A stretch of DNA of 64,000 nucleotides, from positions 1 through 64,000 of the forward strand of contig CAWJLG010000018.1 in NCBI GenBank assembly GCA_963843595.1, given 5' to 3'. Source of the DNA: CAIWHR01 sp963843595. Lineage in GTDB: Bacteria; Pseudomonadota; Gammaproteobacteria; Burkholderiales; Casimicrobiaceae. Below the pieces are notes generated by a model. That model searched no databases. It had not been told where the DNA came from and saw nothing but the letters and a program-made list of their open reading frames with translations. The position numbers were made by a program, and so were the translations under genes. Below, piece by piece: positions 9,418 through 18,895 of this stretch. Numbering within the stretch: the first letter of the stretch is position 1; every line of letters starts with the position of its first letter.

Positions 9418-12400
9418 GTCTTCGGGTCCCGGCGTCGCTCAAGCTCACGGTGCCGCTCATTCTGCTGGGGTTCGCCGCGACGCTCAGCACGGTGAACCTC
9501 CTCTATCACGTACCGCAGGCCGAGCGAGCAGCGGAGGACGATAGCCGCAAACGGTTGACCCAGGAGATGTCGCGCCTGCAAAGCACGCTCGAGTATCTGT
9601 TGCTCAAGGGCGACTTGGCGGCCGCGCAACGCGAGATCGCGGTGCTGGCGCACAACCACGACGTCATTCTCGCGGCCCTGACCGATGACCGGAACGAAGT
9701 CATCACGGCGACGCGACGTGCCTGGCTGGGTAGGCAGGTATCGGTAGTGCTGCCGCAATTCGATCTCGATTGGACAGCCGACGCCGTTCGCGAGCGTCGT
9801 GCGGGAATGACGATCGATTCGGACGGCAACGAATTGCTCGGTCGCGCGGGCATCCTGCTGGGCGGTCAGCGTGAGGAGCTGCGCCCCTCTCGAATCGGCA
9901 GCGTGTTGCTGGTCTACGATCTCAAGCGGCACAAGGCGGAAGCGCGCGCCCAGGTTCTTCAACAATCGCTCTACTGGGCGGGGTGGGTGACAGCGCTTGC
10001 CCTGGGCATGTGGCTGGTATTTCACTTCCTGCTGACTCGGCGCACCGCACGGCTGGTGCGCGCTGCCGAAGAACTCGCAACGGGGAATCTCGCTGCGCGC
10101 AGCGACCTCAAGGGCACGGACGAACTGGGCAGGCTGGGCCGCGCCTTCGATGCCATGGCGCTGAAAGTCGCCGATACGCAAACCAGGCTGCGCGAGGACA
10201 TTGCCGAGCGGGTGCGCGTTCAACGGGCGCTCGAAGACAGCGAAGTGCGGCTGCAGCAGATCCTCAACAACGCAACGGCCGTGGTCTCCGTCAAGGACAC
10301 GGACGGCCGTTTCCTGTTCGTCAACCGGCAATGGGAGCAGGTCTTTCATTTCCGCCAGGCGGAGGTCGTCGGAAGGACCGACCGCGAGTGTCTCCCGGAA
10401 GAGATCGCGCGGGCGTTTCGTACCAACGATCTGCTCGTACTGGAGCGCAATGCGCCGATGGAGTTCGAGGAAGCCGCGCCGCTGGACGATGGCTTGCGCA
10501 CCTACATCTCGATCAAGTTCCCGTTGCGCGATGCAAACGGCGTGGCGTATGCCGTATGCGGCATTTCCACCGACATAACCGAGCGCAAGCGCACGGATGA
10601 GGCACTTCGGGTATCGGAAGCCAGCTACCGGGCGATTTTCGACGCCGCCGAGGACGCCATCTTCGTCCACGACATCGAAACCGGTGCCATCGTCGATGCC
10701 AATCCAAAGGCTTGTGCCACCTTCGGCTACAGCCGCGAGGAGTTTCTACAGCTCGACATCGGCACGCTGGGCTCTGGCGCGCACCCCTATACGCATCAGG
10801 ACGCGATGGAACTGTTTGCACGCGCCGTGGCCGGGGAGCAGCTGCGCATCGAGTGGCACGGGAGGAATAGGGACGGTGCTTTGCGCTGGCACGAGGTGTT
10901 CGGCAAGCGCGTAACCATCGGCGGACAGGATCGAATACTGTCCCTCGCTCGCGACATTACCGACCGCAAGCTGGCGGAGGAGGCGTTATGCGCGAGCGAA
11001 GAGCAATATCACTCCATGTTCAATGCTTCGATCGACGGACTGGCGCTGTGGAACGCTGCTGGCGAGATCGTGGATACCAATCCCGCCCTGTGGCGGATGT
11101 ATGGGTACAGCGACGACGAGTTTTCCGCATTGCCGCCAGGCAGCTGGTCCGGCCCGTCGTATCAGCCCGAGTTTCTCCAGGCGGTCGTTGGCGGCCAGCC
11201 GCTCCACGTGGAGGTGACGGCGGTGCACAAGGACGGCACCGCGGTGGAACTCGAAGTTCACGGCGTCCCGATGCAGTATCAGGGACAGCCTCATGTGCTG
11301 ACCATCACGCGAGACATTACCGAAAAGAAACGCTCGGCGACCGAACTGGCGCGACAACGCGAAGCGCTGTACCAACGGGAGAAGCTTGCTGCGCTGGGCT
11401 CGCTGTTGGCAGGAGTGGCCCATGAACTCAACAATCCACTCTCCGTCGTGGTGGCCCGGGCCGTCTTGCTCGAGGAACAGGGGGACTTGGCGACCCAAGC
11501 CGCAGCGCTGAAGATCCGCACTGCCGCCGAGCGGTGCGCGCGCATCGTGCGCACCTTCCTTGCCATGGCGCGACAGCAGCAGCCCGAGCGCGTTCCGGTG
11601 GCGATCAATGACGTCGTATCGGCAGCGCTCGACATCACCGGCTACGCCATCCGCACGAGCAGCATCGATGTCACGCTCGATCTCTCCAGGGAGGTTCCGC
11701 CGGTCCTCGCCGACGCTGACCAGCTTCATCAGGTATTGCTCAACTTGATCGTCAACGCGCAGCAGTCTCTGCAGGACCAGACCGCACCGCGCCGAATACA
11801 TGTGCAGAGCCGATTCGAGGAAGCCACGGAAACGATCCGCATCACGGTCGCGGACAATGGGCCCGGTATTCCGGCGCATCTTCGCGCGCGGATCTTCGAG
11901 CCGTATTTCACCACCAAGCCCATGGGGATCGGCACGGGCGTCGGTCTGGCAGTGAGTCTTGGCATCGTCGAAGCCCATGGCGGCACGCTGACGGTCGATT
12001 GTCCGGTCGACGGAGGCGCGGTGTTTACCATTGTGCTGCCCGTCAGCGCCGTCGCGACGTCCGGCGCCGATCCCGGACCGTTCTGGATGCCGAGTGCGCG
12101 CCAACATGCGATTCTCATCGTCGATGACGAGGCGGAGATTCGGGCAACGCTGACCGAGATCCTGTCCGGTGCCCGGCAGCGGGTGGTAGCCGCGAGTTCC
12201 GGTCGGGAAGCGTTGGAGAGGATGGCGGCGGAGCACTACGACGTGATCCTCACCGATATCCGCATGCCCGATCTCGACGGGCGTGCGTTCTACCAGGAAA
12301 TCGAACGGCGCTGGCCGCGGAAGTGCGGTCGCGTCGTGTTTGTGACCGGAGATACCCTGACCTCGGCACTGCGCGAGTTTGTCTCCGAGGCGGGCCGTCC

Positions 12401-12488
12401 CGTCATCGAGAAGCCGTTCCTGCCGAGCGAAGTGCGTCGGGTGGTCGCTGAGCTGGTTTCGGACGGGCAGGTGGCGCCCCTCGATTGA
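9414..12488 (+). CDS. Transmembrane PAS hybrid sensor histidine kinase
   Basis: 1024 residues, intact. Order: N-terminal membrane helix (about 9-27), periplasmic domain (28-185), second helix (SLYWAGWVTALALGMWLVFH), HAMP (207-260), three PAS domains (about 265-390, 395-515, 520-640), HisKA with phospho-acceptor His in VAHELNNPLS (about 670), HATPase with N-box LLNLIVNAQQS, DNGPGIP and GVGLAVSLG, and a C-terminal receiver with ILIVDDE, Asp in ILTDIRMPD (about 946) and VIEKPFLPSE. Being a hybrid, it may use an internal relay or be modulated by its own receiver. Its ATG overlaps the stop of the binding lipoprotein by 4 nt, implying translational coupling and a shared signalling complex across the inner membrane. 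The PAS segments resemble those of the cytosolic kinase at 285-3841. Confidence 0.93.
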   Translation: MSLRVPASLKLTVPLILLGFAATLSTVNLLYHVPQAERAAEDDSRKRLTQEMSRLQSTLEYLLLKGDLAAAQREIAVLAHNHDVILAALTDDRNEVITATRRAWLGRQVSVVLPQFDLDWTADAVRERRAGMTIDSDGNELLGRAGILLGGQREELRPSRIGSVLLVYDLKRHKAEARAQVLQQSLYWAGWVTALALGMWLVFHFLLTRRTARLVRAAEELATGNLAARSDLKGTDELGRLGRAFDAMALKVADTQTRLREDIAERVRVQRALEDSEVRLQQILNNATAVVSVKDTDGRFLFVNRQWEQVFHFRQAEVVGRTDRECLPEEIARAFRTNDLLVLERNAPMEFEEAAPLDDGLRTYISIKFPLRDANGVAYAVCGISTDITERKRTDEALRVSEASYRAIFDAAEDAIFVHDIETGAIVDANPKACATFGYSREEFLQLDIGTLGSGAHPYTHQDAMELFARAVAGEQLRIEWHGRNRDGALRWHEVFGKRVTIGGQDRILSLARDITDRKLAEEALCASEEQYHSMFNASIDGLALWNAAGEIVDTNPALWRMYGYSDDEFSALPPGSWSGPSYQPEFLQAVVGGQPLHVEVTAVHKDGTAVELEVHGVPMQYQGQPHVLTITRDITEKKRSATELARQREALYQREKLAALGSLLAGVAHELNNPLSVVVARAVLLEEQGDLATQAAALKIRTAAERCARIVRTFLAMARQQQPERVPVAINDVVSAALDITGYAIRTSSIDVTLDLSREVPPVLADADQLHQVLLNLIVNAQQSLQDQTAPRRIHVQSRFEEATETIRITVADNGPGIPAHLRARIFEPYFTTKPMGIGTGVGLAVSLGIVEAHGGTLTVDCPVDGGAVFTIVLPVSAVATSGADPGPFWMPSARQHAILIVDDEAEIRATLTEILSGARQRVVAASSGREALERMAAEHYDVILTDIRMPDLDGRAFYQEIERRWPRKCGRVVFVTGDTLTSALREFVSEAGRPVIEKPFLPSEVRRVVAELVSDGQVAPLD

Positions 12489-12896
12489 GCGCCGCGCGGC
12501 ATCTTCGCGACGCGCAGTGCCTTCTTCCGCGCAAGCGGAGCAATCCCCGAAGAGATGCGCCTTTCGGCAGCACCCGCGACGCTGGGTGAGCGCGCCACCC
12601 TTCGCGTCTGCAAGCCACAGCGAGTGGCGACAGTGATGCGACGGTCGTAGACAGGTTCGGCCGTGGGCGAATCGACGCAGGCCGGGGCGCACGAAACAAA
12701 CGAAACAAGAATGGCCTTACGGCGAAGTTCGGCTGCCACACCGGCCTACTAGACTGCAATTCTTCCGCGTGCGCACCTTTGTGTGCTGCCGCCGGTACGA
12801 GAATTCAGATGCCTTTCAGCGACCGTGCAGAGACGTCGTGTCCATCCAGCTTGATTCGGAGCAGGAGATTCGCGTGAGTAGCCAAAGGATCGCACC
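12489..12896. other. Intergenic region after the kinase operon
   Basis: About 400 bp without a supported gene. It contains the inverted fourth copy of the TGTTTC direct repeat (12682-12708). I saw no convincing terminator with a T-tract after the kinase stop. Confidence 0.4.
12682..12708 (-). promoter_or_regulatory. TGTTTC direct-repeat element, copy C (inverted)
   Basis: Read on the minus strand: TTGTTTCGTTTGTTTC then GTGCGCCCCGG. It is nearly identical to copy B but faces back toward the kinase gene, so the operon is bracketed by inverted copies. It may instead serve the following small exported protein gene at 12897. Confidence 0.4.
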
Positions 12897-13181
12897 ATGA
12901 ACCGCTATGAACTCGCGTCGCCCCGCGCCGCATTTGGATTGGCCGCGGTCGCGTTGACCGCGATCACGATTGGCGCGACGGTCGTGCTGCCGGCGCAGCT
13001 TGAGTCCTACGGCGCCGACCCGTACACGCAGGCGGCGACAAGGGCCGAGGGACCGTCGTCCCTCGGCGCCGGCATCAATCCGGCACGCATGGATGTGCCG
13101 GAGGCCGACAATCGCCACGAACATGTCGATTTCGATTGCACGAATCGCGCGGCACAGGATTCGAGCAGGTTGGGAGGATGA
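12897..13181 (+). CDS. Small exported or membrane-anchored protein
   Basis: 94 residues starting MNRYELASPRAAFGLAAVAL. A single hydrophobic segment (AAVALTAITIGATVVLPAQL) looks like an uncleaved signal anchor. The remainder is polar, ending HVDFDCTNRAAQ with one cysteine. Proteins with this opening are, from memory, common in betaproteobacteria as short hypotheticals; no function is known to me. The ribosome-binding sequence is weak. It lies between the kinase operon and the FAD oxidase. Confidence 0.6.
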   Translation: MNRYELASPRAAFGLAAVALTAITIGATVVLPAQLESYGADPYTQAATRAEGPSSLGAGINPARMDVPEADNRHEHVDFDCTNRAAQDSSRLGG

Positions 13182-13245
13182 GTCCACGCGTCCAAACCGA
13201 TTCGCGATGGCGCATTTGTCAACGCTTACCTTACTGGAGTGCCAC

Positions 13246-14695
13246 ATGCATCCACTGACATACGTTACGCTGGACAAGGATATCCAACAGCTTCGGCAGG
13301 CCGACGTCGACGCCTTCGCGGCGCAGATCCGAGGCGGCGTGCTCAGCTCTGCCGACGATGCCTACGGCGAAGCGCGCAAGGTCTGGAACGCCAGCGTCGA
13401 CCGCCGCCCGGCGCTGATCGCGCGCTGCCTGACGGACGGCGACGTTCAGGCCGCGCGTGCGCTTCGCCGCCGCGCACCGAATGCTGCTCAGCGTGCGCGG
13501 TGGCGGCCATCACATCGCCGGTAACGCCGTCGCGGAGGGCGGTCTGATGCTCGACCTGTCGGGCATGCGCTCGATCAGCATCGACGCCGCGAAGCGAACC
13601 GCGCGCGTCGGCCCGGGCGCGCTGCTGAGCGACTTCGATCGCGAAGCGCAGGCCCGCGGCCTGGCAACGCCGCTCGGCATCAATTCCACCACCGGCGTTG
13701 CCGGACTCACGCTCGGCGGCGGCTTCGGCTGGCTGACACGCCGCCATGGCATGACCATCGATAATCTGCTCAGCGCCACGGTCGTGACGGCCGACGGTGC
13801 CGCGCGCGTCGTCTCGGCCGCTTCGGAGCCCGACCTGTTCTGGGCTCTGCGCGGCGGCGGCGGCAACTTCGGCGTGGTGACGTCGTTCGAATTCCAGTTG
13901 CATCCGGTTGGCCCCGAGGTCTACGCCGGCCTGGTCGTCTACCCGTTCGAACAGGCCCGCCAGGTCTTGCGCGCGTGGCGCGACTTCACCGTCAGCGCGC
14001 CCGATGAACTGAGCGTGTGGACGGTGCTGCGCAAGGCGCCTCCTCTGCCGTTCCTTCCCGCATCGGTCCACGGCACCGAGGTGGTGATCTTTCCCCTTGT
14101 CTACAGCGGCGATGTCGAAGCGGGCCAGCGCGCCGCCGCACCGGTGCTGCAGTTCGGCGATCCGATCGGGTCCGCGCTGGCGCCGACGCCCTACACCGCG
14201 TTTCAGTCCGCCTTCGATCCGCTGCTGACACCGGGCGGCCGCAACTACTGGAAGTCGAACAACTTCAGCACGCTGATCGATGCGGCGCTCGACCTCGTGA
14301 TTGCTTCCGCCGGTCGCCTGCCGGGACCGGAGTGCGAGATCTTCGTGGCCCAGCTCGGCGGTGCGATGGCGCGCGTGAAACCGGCGGCCACTGCCTTTGT
14401 GGGCCGCGATACGCGTTACATCATGAACGTGCACGGTCGCTGGTCCGATCCGCGCGACGACGAGCGGGTGCGCGCGTGGGCGCGCCGAGCCTTTGAGGAT
14501 GCCGCGCCACTCGCCACCGGCGGCGGCTACGTCAACTTCCTGACCGAGGACGAAGCCGAGCGCGTCGCCGCCAGCTACAGCACGAACTACCCGCGCCTTC
14601 AGGCCGTGAAGCAGCGTTTCGATCCGGGCAACCTGTTCCGCATGAACCTGAACATCGCGCCGGCAGCCACACCGCAGTTTGAGGCTTCGCCGTGA
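13246..14695 (+). CDS. FAD-linked oxidase, berberine-bridge type (one frameshift)
   Basis: About 482 residues after repair of one base near 13457, where VQAA should run into VRFAAAHRMLLSVRGGGH. The N-terminal PCMH-type FAD domain has SVRGGGHHIAGNAV, GLTLGGGFGWLTRRHGMTID and LRGGGGNFGVVTSFEF. The C-terminal berberine/BBE motif is YVNFLTEDEAERV..Y..NYPRL..VK..FDPGNLFRMN. Such enzymes oxidise alcohols, sugars or alkaloids with covalently bound FAD; the His in GGGH fits 8-alpha-histidyl attachment. The start at 13246 follows a CTGGAGTG ribosome-binding site. Its stop overlaps the start of a TPR protein (GTGA), so the two are coupled. It is paralogous to the oxidase at 19372. Confidence 0.88.
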
Positions 14696-15964
14696 GCGGC
14701 GTCGACGAGCGCGGATGCAGCATCTCCGGCGCCGCACCCGCCGCTTTGGAAGCGTACGAACGCGCGCTTGCCAGGTTCCAGAGCTGGCGCAGCGGCGCCG
14801 AGGTGCACCTTGCACGGGCGCTGCGGGAGGCACCCGACTTCGTGATGGCGCATGTGCTGCAGGCTTACCTGGTCCTGTCGAGCCGCGATCCGCGACGCGT
14901 CCGCGTCGGCGGGCCCCGTGCTGGCGCGCGCCGCTGCACTGCCCGCCAACGAGCGCGAGCGACTGCATCTTGCCGCGATTGCCGCCGCGCTCGCCGACAA
15001 CTACGAACGCGCCAAGGCACGGCTCGGCGAGTTATTGCGACTGCACCCGCGCGACGCACTCGCGCTGCAAGTGGCGCATGCGTTCGACTATGTCACCGGC
15101 GATGTAGCCCGCATGAACGACCGCGTGGCAGCGGTGCTGCCCGCGTGGTCGAGCGACCTGCCCGGCTACCACGCCGTGCTTGCCATGCACGCTTTCAGTC
15201 TCGAGGAATGCGGTGAGTACGAGCGCGCCGAGCAGGCCGCCCGCGCAGCGCTGGCCTTGGACGCGTCCGACGCGCGGGCACACCACGTGATGGCGCATGT
15301 CTTCGAGATGACCGAGCGCGCTGACGCGGGCGTGCGCTGGATGAACGAGCACGTTGCCTGCTGGGGCGCCGATACCGTCGTCGCCACGCACTGCTGGTGG
15401 CATCTGGCGCTGTTCCACTTGGCGAAAGGCCAGCTCGACGACGCACTGGCGTTGTACGACCGGCGCATTCGGGCCAGTCACTCCGGCGAAATCGCCGACC
15501 TGATCGATGCCGCCGCGCTGCTGTGGCGCGTCCAATTGCGCGGCAGCGACCCCGGCACGCGCTGGGCCGAGCTCTCCGCCGCCTGGGCTCCGCATATCGA
15601 CGACGGCTTCTGCAGCTTCAATGACCTGCACGCGATGTTGTCGTTCGTCGGCGCGCGCGACTGGGATCGGGCCCGGCGCCTCGAGCTTGCGCTCGCCCGA
15701 GGTCAGTCGCTGCCGACGCGGTACGGCGAGACCACGCGGCAGCTCGGCCTGCCCGCCTGCCGCGCGCTGATCGCTTTCGGCCGCGGCAACGACACGCTCG
15801 CGATCACCCTGCTCGCGAGCGTGCCGGCACTGGCTCACCGACTTGGCGGCAGCCATGCGCAGCGCCACGTGCTGCACCTGACTCTGATGCAGGCCATCGA
15901 GCGCATTCGGCGACCCGCCCGTCGGCTGCGCGGTGCGTCCATGCCGATCGCCGCCCACGCCTGA
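14692..15964 (+). CDS. TTC38-like tetratricopeptide repeat protein (one frameshift)
   Basis: About 423 residues after removing one extra base near 14905. The sequence fits the TTC38 family: REAPDFVMAHVLQAYL at the front, helical pairs such as HHVMAHVFEMTERADAGVRW, the conserved THCWWHLALFHLAKGQ segment, LIDAAALLWRVQLRG and a terminal RLGGSHAQRHVLHLTL. These are all-helical scaffold proteins without known catalytic activity. The GTG start overlaps the FAD oxidase stop (GTGA), so it is probably made together with that enzyme. A second, intact family member lies at 38005; the two share the WWH..LF.L..G and RLGGSH..Q.VL motifs. Confidence 0.83.
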
Positions 15965-16325
15965 CGTCGGCCAGCACGCACCCGTCCTTCGTATCGCGCT
16001 GCGCAGGCTTCGGGTCGCGCAAGCGCGACTGCTCGTCCTGGAGTTGCACGTCGTCCACTGCGTAATCGACGGCGATGTACTCAGTCCAGACCGGCCACGC
16101 CGACCACGGGGCAGTCACACGGATTCAAAACTCCTCGGATCGCAAAGGGCGCGCCAAGACTCACGCCGGTGGCCCCATCCGTTAACTCGATCGCACGCAG
16201 CGGGACGGCGTTTCGCGAAGCAAGGTTCTCGTCAGCGAAATGTAAGGTTCGTTGATTAGAATCTGCGACTGCCCCGCGGCATCCGATTCGTCCACCAGGG
16301 CAGGTGTAACTCGATGCCTTCACTG
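15965..16325. other. Non-coding stretch, no supported gene
   Basis: About 360 bp with short frames on both strands but no recognisable protein, repeat or hairpin. A minus-strand frame around 16000-16120 reads somewhat protein-like (SAWPVWTEYIAVDYAVDD) and could be a gene fragment, but it has no start or family match that I can support. Confidence 0.3.
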
Positions 16326-17065
16326 TGCTGTCTGGGGGCGAATGTGTTTCGCTGCGACATTTGATGGCTGGCTCCGGCAGCTGCTACTCCACCATTGCCG
16401 CGGCCGTCGCGGTTTCGGGCACCAATGACGTGATCCGCGTCGCCAAAGGGACCCATCACGAAAGCGTCGTCGTCACCAGGCGTTTGTCGCTTCTAAGCGA
16501 ACGCGCCGACAACACCCTGACCGGCAACGCACTGCCGGGCGTGGGCATGCACAGCCACGCGCCGGGCTAGGTCCTGAACGACCACGTCATCACCGGCAAC
16601 CCGATCTCGGGCAATGGCACGGATGGGGACCTTGGGCCGTCGCTCCCGACGATGGGCATCTCGATCTCGAGCGCCGTCGTTCCCGTGACGGGAATCGTCA
16701 TCGCAGAGAACGAGTTCAAGGGCGAAGGCATGGACATCGCAGTCAATGTGTCGAACGCCGCCAGCGCCCTCAGCGTCCACTTCAATTCGCTTTTTGGGGA
16801 AGTGGGTGTGGGCAACCTTGGCGCGGGTAGCATCAGCGCCACCTCCAACTGGTGGAAGTGCTCCAAGGGCCCAGGCGCCAGCGGTTGCTCGACCGCGTCT
16901 GGTAGCAATATCACGGCCGATCCCTGGTTCACGAGCCCATTTCAAGGCGGAGAAAAGGTCCCCACCGCAAATTCACGCCGGGAAAGACTGAGTACTTTAG
17001 GATTCACGGCACGAAGGGGAATTTGCATGGAAAGTTCTCGATCAACATCAGGGCGGAGTCGGTGA
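16325..17065 (+). pseudogene. Decayed right-handed beta-helix repeat protein
   Basis: Two frame-matched pieces are separated by an in-frame TAG at 16568-16570. The first has CYSTIAAAVAVSGTNDVIRV and a VVVTRRLSLLSERADNT strand typical of secreted beta-helix (pectate-lyase-like or NosD-like) proteins. The second resumes directly after the stop with VLNDHVITGNPISGNGTDG, then GIVIAENEFKGEG, and a carboxy-end NWWKCSKGPGASGC box common in this group. The expected signal peptide is missing and the middle repeats are fewer than usual. A premature stop in the original frame and the lost N-terminus point to real decay, in an accessory patch next to an insertion sequence. Confidence 0.65.
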
Positions 17066-17471
17066 CTGGCGGGCAATAGGGGCTGATCCGTTGGGACGAG
17101 GCGTGCGTCATCGGCGGGTTTGGCACCTGCCGGTACGCGCTTCTGGTGAAAGTCCGCCTTCCGTCGACTCGGGTGGCTGGTTTGGGCGTCGAACTCGGTC
17201 GTTGAACAGAGCGTAGTTCGAAGCACGGGCGGCGACCGACGAGTGCTTCGTGCTGGGTAAGCGGAACGGGCATCGCAACACTGATCACCACCGCGAGAAC
17301 GGCGCTGAGGTGTCCTAATCGGGACCTGATCTCGCAGGCGGTGTCAGGTCATATCGGCGCTTCGCAGTCATGGTTCGGCCGTCAGTTACCGTCGACCGAG
17401 GCTAACTGACCGACCGCTTCAGACAGGGAGCAGCCATTCCGCGGCCGCGGGTCAGTGGCGGTCATCGGCCG
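17066..17471. other. Non-coding stretch before the insertion sequence
   Basis: About 400 bp of apparently non-coding sequence between the beta-helix relic and the left end of the IS110-type element. No gene family recognised on either strand. Confidence 0.3.
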
Positions 17472-17478
17472 AGATGGA

Positions 17479-17491
17479 ATGGACACCGCCC
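17479..17491 (+). repeat. Left subterminal inverted repeat of the IS
   Basis: ATGGACACCGCCC, a perfect inverted match to 18883-18895. It lies 114 bp before the transposase start. Confidence 0.75.
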
Positions 17492-17605
17492 TCCCTTCGG
17501 GGATGAAGGGCGAGGCGACAAGGCAGGGGGCCCTCCAGGACCGAACGGCATCGATGTGCCAAAGTGGAGTTGCGACACAACCACTTGAGGAACGGAGGGC
17601 CCGAA

Positions 17606-18628
17606 ATGAATGCTACGACATACGGCTTGGACGTTGCAAAGCGAGTGTTCCAGATGTACTGGGTCGATGGCCAAACCGGTGAGATTGTGAATCGGCGATT
17701 TGGACGTGACGAATTGATTCGGTTTCTGGCACAGCGCCCGGCGGGTCGGGTGGCGTTGGAGGCTTGCGGAAGCGGCCATTGGTGGGCGCGGAAGCTCAAG
17801 GCGCTTGGACACGAGGTCGTGCTGCTGCATGCGAAGTTTATTCGCCCGTTTGTCCAGACCAATAAGACGGATGCTGCGGACGCGCGGGCGATCTGGACGG
17901 CGGTGCAGCAGCCGGGAATGCGGACGGTGGCGGCGAAGACGGAAGATCAGCAGGCAATGCTTGCCTTGCACCGGATGCGGGCCTTGCTGGTCAAGTTCCG
18001 GACCATGCAGGTGAACCAGTTACGAGGCTTGTTGTATGAGTTTGGCGCGACGTTTCGGTCAGGACGCGTGGCCGGGCTGTCCGAGATCCGGGCCCGCATG
18101 GCGGAGCTGGAGGGTGCGCTGCCGGGAACGATGGTCTGCAGTCTGCGGGACCAACTGAACCGCATCGATGAGGTTGAGCAAGACATCGATCGGCTCGAGA
18201 AGCGGATCGGCAGTTGGCAGAAACAGGACGCGGCGTGCCGCGCGATCGCGGAAGTGCCGGGCATCGGCAAGCTCACGGCGACTGCGCTGGTAGCGACGAT
18301 GGGTGATGCGAAGACGTTCAAGTCGGGACGTGAGTTTGCGTCGTTTCTCGGATTGGTACCACGGCAGAGCGGTACCGGCGGCAAGATCCGATTGGGATCG
18401 ATCTCCAAGCGAGGCGACCCGTACTTGCGCACGCTGCTGATCCACGGCGCGCGTTCGGTGATGTGCCACGCGAAGGTGCCGACGACCTGGCAACGCGAGA
18501 TCCAGGCACGGCGACCGGCCAACGTGGCGGCGGTGGCGTTGGCCCACAAGATGGCACGAACGGCGTGGGCGATTCTGGCCCATGGTCAGGCGTATCAGAA
18601 GGACTACGTCAGCCTGAAGCCGGCCTAG
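17606..18628 (+). CDS. IS110-family transposase (DEDD recombinase)
   Basis: 340 residues, intact. The ATG at 17606 follows GGAGGGCCC. The N-terminal RuvC-like DEDD domain shows YGLDVAKRVFQM (first Asp), VALEACGSGHWW (Glu) and NKTDAADARAIW (paired Asp). After a helical linker, the C-terminal transposase_20 domain has IAEVPGIGKLTATALVA, FASFLGLVPRQSGTGGK and KRGDPYLRTLLIHGAR with the catalytic serine region. These enzymes cut and rejoin DNA as guided by an element-encoded RNA that pairs with target and donor. The frame is undamaged, so the element may still be active. Confidence 0.93.
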   Translation: MNATTYGLDVAKRVFQMYWVDGQTGEIVNRRFGRDELIRFLAQRPAGRVALEACGSGHWWARKLKALGHEVVLLHAKFIRPFVQTNKTDAADARAIWTAVQQPGMRTVAAKTEDQQAMLALHRMRALLVKFRTMQVNQLRGLLYEFGATFRSGRVAGLSEIRARMAELEGALPGTMVCSLRDQLNRIDEVEQDIDRLEKRIGSWQKQDAACRAIAEVPGIGKLTATALVATMGDAKTFKSGREFASFLGLVPRQSGTGGKIRLGSISKRGDPYLRTLLIHGARSVMCHAKVPTTWQREIQARRPANVAAVALAHKMARTAWAILAHGQAYQKDYVSLKPA

Positions 18629-18882
18629 CCCATTAACATGGACAGGATGAAGGTGAGCCGATAGGTTGCTGAGGTTGATTCCCGTGTGATGGCAAGACAG
18701 GTCGGACCGCAAGAACGCAAACCTGAACACGGCCTTGTGCTTCAAAGCACGCGGCCGAGATGAGGACGTTCTTGGCGAATTCCATCAGGGCCCGCAGGCT
18801 TCGGCTTGCATGACGAAGGCCGGATATAAGACTGCAGCCAGTACCTCGTTGCGGCATCACACCAAAATCAGCTTGGCAAACC
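18629..18882 (+). ncRNA. Candidate guide-RNA region of the IS1111 element
   Basis: The non-coding tail between transposase stop and right inverted repeat, the place where IS1111-group elements carry their seek/bridge RNA. A strong hairpin lies at 18731-18756: GTGCT and AGCAC around TCAA, with outer GGCC arms. No RNA gene boundary is visible from sequence; position in the element is the main evidence. Confidence 0.4.
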
Positions 18883-18895
18883 GGGCGGTGTCCAT
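18883..18895 (-). repeat. Right subterminal inverted repeat of the IS
   Basis: GGGCGGTGTCCAT, a perfect inverted match to 17479-17491. Confidence 0.75.

Noticed and set aside
9153..10670. 505-codon minus-strand frame opposite the hybrid kinase
   Set aside because: It is antisense to an intact, motif-rich kinase and has no family features of its own.
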